A stretch of DNA of 64,000 nt. Origin: Roseburia sp. 1XD42-34 (GTDB lineage: Bacteria > Bacillota > Bacilli > Bacillales > Amphibacillaceae). The notes under the pieces are model-generated. The model was not told the DNA's origin. It saw only the letters and a list, made by a program, of their open reading frames with translations, and searched no databases. The translations under genes and the position numbers were made by a program. Below are positions 60,930-64,000 of the stretch, in pieces (the stretch's first letter is position 1; each line of letters opens with the position of its first letter). Where the stretch lies: positions 1 through 64,000 of the forward strand of contig NZ_QWLJ01000002.1 in assembly GCF_009917385.1 (NCBI RefSeq). The letters run 5' to 3'.

Positions 60930-62171
60930 ATGGAAGAAAGAGAAGATTTAATATTACAGCCTGTTCCACTAAGCGAACGAATTGGTTGGAAAGCACCATT
61001 ATTTAACGTACTTGGGACAAACATTGCTATTTCTGCTTTAATGGTAGGAAGTACATTAATAACCGGTTTAACATTAAAGGATTTGATTTGGGTCTCCATT
61101 GTAGGGAATCTTATTCTTATGGCAATTCTCATTATTCAAGGGAATATTGGCAGCCGTGAAGGGGTAAATACGTACGTTATAGCTAAAGGGGCGTTTGGAG
61201 AAATTGGTGGAACTTGGATTATTTCATTAATCCTTGGAATTACCAGTTTTGGATGGTTTGGTATTCAAGCTGGAGTTGCTGGACTATCAATAAAGCAAAT
61301 ATTTCCTAATATCAACTTAACGTTAACCGTAATCATTATAGGAATTTTAATGGTGGTAGTTGCAGCATATGGGTTTAACACGATGGCATTGTTTAATTAT
61401 ATTGCGATTCCACCACTAATTGTGTTAATTGTTTGGGCACTTATTAAAGCGATTGATCAAGGTGGGGGGATGAGCCCAGTACTTGATTATACTCCGGAAA
61501 ACCCAATGACAATGATTAAAGGCATTGATATTGTTGTAGGCTTAATTATTGTAGGTGCAGTTATTTCTCCTGATTATCTCCGCTATACACGCGGAATTAA
61601 AGATGTCGTTATTGTGGGGTTTATCGCTGTGGCATTAGTGACATTTTTTCAACAAGTTGCTGCCGGAATAATGTCTGTTCATGCATTGACTACAGATATT
61701 ACGGAAGTATTAAAATCATTAGGATTTAACTGGGTAGCTTTTGTCGTATTAATCCTTGCCGCTTGGTCTACGAATTTAGCTAATGCTTATTCAGGTGGAC
61801 TAGCCTTAAAAAATATTTTCCCAAATGTAAAACGAATTTATTTAACGTTAATTGCAGGAAGTGTGGGTATCATTTTAGCGGCATTTAATATTATTAATGC
61901 CTTTCAAGGATTTTTAAGCTTTCTGAGTATGACTGTGTCAGCAATCGCTGGTGTGATTTGGGTAGAGTATTATATTATTCAGAAAAAGAAGCTTGTTACC
62001 CGAAAAGGAATCCATTGGCTGGCAATCTTTGCCTGGACTTTCGGGGTAGTTGCTGCCTACCTATCTTCAAAATGGGGATTTGGAATTGCACCAATTAATT
62101 CAATTATTGTAGCTGGTTTATTGTATTTCGCTTTAGAAAAGGCATTTGACAATAAAGTGTTATCTCACTGA
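60930..62171 (+). CDS. NCS1-family purine/cytosine/hydantoin permease (CodB-like)
   Basis: 413 aa from ATG 60930; AAAGGTGG (60914-60921) is 8 bases before it and the GTG at 60918 lies inside it. Twelve hydrophobic helices with the short termini of the CodB/PucI branch; NVLGTNIAISALMVGSTLI (about 26-44) and ITSFGWFGIQAGVAGLSI match NCS1 helices 1 and 3. It is a cation symporter for nucleobases or related rings. In this cluster a hydantoin or pyrimidine is the likely cargo. Nine bases after its stop the next ORF opens. Confidence 0.87.
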   Translation: MEEREDLILQPVPLSERIGWKAPLFNVLGTNIAISALMVGSTLITGLTLKDLIWVSIVGNLILMAILIIQGNIGSREGVNTYVIAKGAFGEIGGTWIISLILGITSFGWFGIQAGVAGLSIKQIFPNINLTLTVIIIGILMVVVAAYGFNTMALFNYIAIPPLIVLIVWALIKAIDQGGGMSPVLDYTPENPMTMIKGIDIVVGLIIVGAVISPDYLRYTRGIKDVVIVGFIAVALVTFFQQVAAGIMSVHALTTDITEVLKSLGFNWVAFVVLILAAWSTNLANAYSGGLALKNIFPNVKRIYLTLIAGSVGIILAAFNIINAFQGFLSFLSMTVSAIAGVIWVEYYIIQKKKLVTRKGIHWLAIFAWTFGVVAAYLSSKWGFGIAPINSIIVAGLLYFALEKAFDNKVLSH

Positions 62172-62194
62172 AAAACAGAATGGAGTTGAGTTCG

Positions 62195-63013
62195 TTGACC
62201 AAAAAAGTGTCCATTGGCATCATTCAAATGGAGGCAAAGCTTGGTGATGTAGAGTTTAATTTACAAAAAGCTGCAACATTTATTAAACAGGCAGCATCAC
62301 AAGGAAGTGATATCGTCTGTCTTCCAGAACTCTTTTCTACCGGCTATCATTTGGCTTATCTCAAGGAAAAAACAAATGAACTAGGTTTAAAATATTTTCA
62401 GCAAAGTGTAGAAATATTGAGACAAGCAGCAAAAGAAAATAACGTATATGTCATTGCTCCGATTGTGGAACAAAGAGAGTTGGCAGGAGTGGCTTATAAT
62501 TCTGCTTTTGTTTTTGACAGAGAAGGAAATATAGTTGGAAGTTTTGCAAAAGCACATTTATGGGCATTAGAGCGATTTTACTTTAAAGAAGGATCGGAGT
62601 TTCCTGCATTTGATACAGACTTTGGAAAAATCGGCATTGCTATTTGTTATGACGCGGGATTTCCTGAGGTATCTAGAAGTCTTTGTTTACAAGGAGCAAA
62701 TATTATCTTTGTGCCTTCTGCATGGAGAATAGAAGATGAGGACATGTGGGATTTAAATCTTCCTCAGCGTGCTTTAGAAAATGTATTATTTACAGTTGGT
62801 GTAAATAGCGTTGGTGACCAACATGGGCTGCATTTATTTGGTAAAAGTAAGGTATGTAATCCACGTGGGCAAATTATAAAAGAGCTGCCTAAAGATAAAG
62901 AAGCAGTCGAAGTAATAGAGGTTGATCTTGAAGATATTCGCAAATATCGCACCGAAATTTCTTATTTACGTGATCGTAAACCGTTTATGTATCATTTGTT
63001 AACAGAAAAATAG
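62195..63013 (+). CDS. Carbon-nitrogen hydrolase (nitrilase superfamily)
   Basis: 272 aa from TTG 62195, with GGAG 9 bases before; ATG 62180 has no site. The Glu-Lys-Cys catalytic triad is present: Glu in VCLPELFSTGY (about 42), Lys in AKAHLWALERFYFKEG (about 110) and Cys in IAICYDAGFPE (about 150). Members hydrolyse N-carbamoyl amino acids or amides, and N-carbamoylase is the natural step after ring opening of a hydantoin. Same operon as the permease. Confidence 0.88.
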   Translation: MTKKVSIGIIQMEAKLGDVEFNLQKAATFIKQAASQGSDIVCLPELFSTGYHLAYLKEKTNELGLKYFQQSVEILRQAAKENNVYVIAPIVEQRELAGVAYNSAFVFDREGNIVGSFAKAHLWALERFYFKEGSEFPAFDTDFGKIGIAICYDAGFPEVSRSLCLQGANIIFVPSAWRIEDEDMWDLNLPQRALENVLFTVGVNSVGDQHGLHLFGKSKVCNPRGQIIKELPKDKEAVEVIEVDLEDIRKYRTEISYLRDRKPFMYHLLTEK

Positions 63014-63032
63014 ATGATGAATTTCGTTTTTT

Positions 63033-63126
63033 TACACTATAGGAACGTATAAAACTTTATTGTTTATGGTATTTGAAAAACGATAGCTTTCGCCATAACC
63101 ACTTGCGCCAAACCAAGTTTTTCTAA
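63033..63126 (+). repeat. Repeat family R3, copy C
   Basis: Starts ACACTATAGGAACGTATAAA and ends ACCAAGTTTTTCTAA. The inner hairpins have decayed (ACTTG-CGCCAAAC-CAAGT), so this is an older copy. Confidence 0.7.
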
Positions 63127-63140
63127 ACAATACTAAAAGT

Positions 63141-63178
63141 GCGGCATTCTTATCATTTTGGATAAGAATGCCGCTATT
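63141..63178 (+). terminator. Terminator after the permease-hydrolase operon
   Basis: GCGGCATTCTTATC (63141-63154) pairs perfectly with GATAAGAATGCCGC (63161-63174); TATTTT follows. Confidence 0.75.
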
Positions 63179-63244
63179 TTGGCTTGGAAAATAAAATTCT
63201 ACGACTGGTGAATCCCCTTTTTTGAAGCATTTCTTCGTTTAGCT

Positions 63245-63431
63245 TAAGCGTTCGTGTTGCTAGCAAACCTCGTTTTTCTTCCTACGGGTAAGTCAATTTT
63301 GGCTCGAGTCTAAAAGAAGGCTACTAAAAGCAGGCTTATCCGCTCCGGCGTTGGTATCCCTCTGTTGTAAGGTTTATTGCTTTAGAAGGTCTCCAATTGT
63401 ATATTGCTAACCCAACCTTCTAGCTTTTGTT
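63245..63431 (+). repeat. Repeat family R1, strongly decayed copy
   Basis: Recognisable by AGAAGGCTACTAAAAGCAGG, CTTATCCGCTCCGGCGTTGG, TATCCCTCTGTTGTAAGG and the end TTCTAGCTTTTGTT. Many substitutions compared with other copies. Confidence 0.6.
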
Positions 63432-63519
63432 GAGAGACAATGACGTATAGAATATAGAATTTCAAAGAGGTTGAGTTGTTTTCGAATTAAGCTAAATTTG
63501 CTTTATTTTTAAGGTAGTT

Positions 63520-63565
63520 CCACGAACTGATTGATGAAAGAAAACCCCGCTGATTGTAGGTTCAC
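63520..63565 (+). repeat. Repeat family R2, 3'-end fragment (copy E)
   Basis: Ends GATTGTAGGTTCAC and keeps AAAACCCCGCTGAT, the right hairpin arm of copy C. The left arm is truncated. Confidence 0.65.
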
Positions 63566-63690
63566 TTTACCCCGTATCAAACAGTCCTAACCCCTCTTTC
63601 TACGTTATAGAGAATACGAAAAGACGAACGACGGTATTTCCAACTTATCCATTAATCTTACTCTGAACACGTACTATAAAAAAGAAAATA

Positions 63691-63768
63691 TGGGAAAACT
63701 TTGGACTTGATTTTTTCCCACTTATTCCATTCCTGTGAATTGTTTAAAAATTTATAATCATACAAAGG
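63691..63768 (+). promoter_or_regulatory. Dyad promoter module, copy 2
   Basis: TGGGAAAA (63691-63698) and TTTTCCCA (63713-63720), then TATTCCATTCCTGTGAATTG and TATAAT (63753-63758). One stem pair has changed A-T to G-C compared with copy 1, keeping pairing. The racemase ribosome site follows in 63764-63772. Confidence 0.65.
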
Positions 63769-63777
63769 GGTGAATGT

Positions 63778-64000
63778 ATGCTAGGAATTATAAGAGTACT
63801 AACTACAAAAGACAATCAAGTCTTAGAGGAGCATGGGAGTCGTTTAACCGAATTATACGGGATTGAGTCTAAGTCGAGCTGTATTGCTTCCCAGCCAAAT
63901 GGCATTTATGACGATGAATCGGAAAAGACCGCTATACCTAAAATTGTCGCTTTAGCACAAGAAATGGCTGAGGATGAGGAAATCGAGGCAATTACAATAA
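63778..64000 (+). CDS. Asp/Glu/hydantoin racemase-family protein (cut by window end)
   Basis: First 74 residues only, ATG 63778 after AAAGGGGTGA. MLGIIRVLTT, then ELYGIESKSSCIASQPNGIY and the acidic helix KIVALAQEMAEDEEIEAITI resemble the first half-domain of hydantoin racemase; the first catalytic Cys region would follow just beyond the window. A hydantoin racemase would let both enantiomers be used, fitting the cluster. Has its own copy of the dyad promoter. Confidence 0.75.
   Translation, partial: MLGIIRVLTTKDNQVLEEHGSRLTELYGIESKSSCIASQPNGIYDDESEKTAIPKIVALAQEMAEDEEIEAITI

Overview
The window is chromosomal DNA from a low-GC Gram-positive, most likely a spore-former-type Bacillaceae of the Virgibacillus/Oceanobacillus kind. 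The reasons are strong AGGAGG-type ribosome sites, frequent TTG/GTG starts, sigma-A-like promoters, LPxTG/sortase surface proteins, YvbH-, QueT-, TenA- and PucR-type genes, and a Gram-positive phenylacetate cluster. Genus is an inference from gene content; no rRNA or tRNA gene was seen to fix it.

Layout. (1) 0.5-3.4 kb: tenA thiaminase II behind a TPP riboswitch, a SAP-like/DUF6434-type protein, decayed sequence and a GNAT acetyltransferase. (2) 3.9-7.7 kb, minus strand: MFS exporter, LpxL/HtrB-like acyltransferase, a ThiF/MccB-like adenylating enzyme with a leader-binding-like N-terminus, and in front of it a 16-codon ORF with the best promoter and ribosome site of the block. This is the strongest candidate for an undescribed system: a small peptide-derived (RiPP or microcin-C-like) natural-product operon. 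(3) 8.1-11.8 kb: remnant of a PTS-type sugar operon (truncated BglG/Mga-like regulator, PfkB kinase, two class II aldolases). (4) 12.3-28.8 kb: a nearly complete phenylacetyl-CoA catabolic cluster (paaK, paaABCD, paaF, paaG, aldehyde dehydrogenase, paaH, thiolase, extra hydratase, paaX). paaE is absent and a ferredoxin-NADP reductase plus a 7Fe-type ferredoxin stand at the head of the operon. (5) 29-33 kb: YvbH-like protein, AraC-type response regulator, CoA-acylating aldehyde dehydrogenase. (6) 33.7-46.6 kb: SARP-type response regulator followed by a sortase-assembled pilus operon (two large LPxTG proteins, major pilin, two class C sortases). (7) 47-54 kb: small hypothetical, TetR-ABC exporter operon with a clear operator, queT behind a preQ1-II riboswitch, SDR, Tad2-like DUF2829 protein, NAD formate dehydrogenase. 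(8) 55.3-64 kb: PucR regulator and a hydantoin-type utilisation cluster (DUF917, HyuA, NCS1 permease, carbon-nitrogen hydrolase, Asp/Glu-racemase family gene cut by the window end).

Three dispersed repeat families run through the intergenic space. R1 (about 220-265 bp, stem-loop rich) has about 14 full, partial or decayed copies and stands between almost every pair of transcription units. R2 (about 150-175 bp, five copies) ends in a hairpin whose sequence differs in each of four copies while pairing is kept, followed by a TTCAC-like end; it resembles the right end/guide-RNA region of IS605/IS1341-type TnpB elements, but no tnpB is present. R3 (about 95 bp) has three copies. One R2 copy has cut short a sugar regulator and now seems to supply the ribosome site and start codon of the next gene.

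All family assignments come from reading motifs; no database search was run. Small ORFs and the RNA nature of the repeats are inferences.
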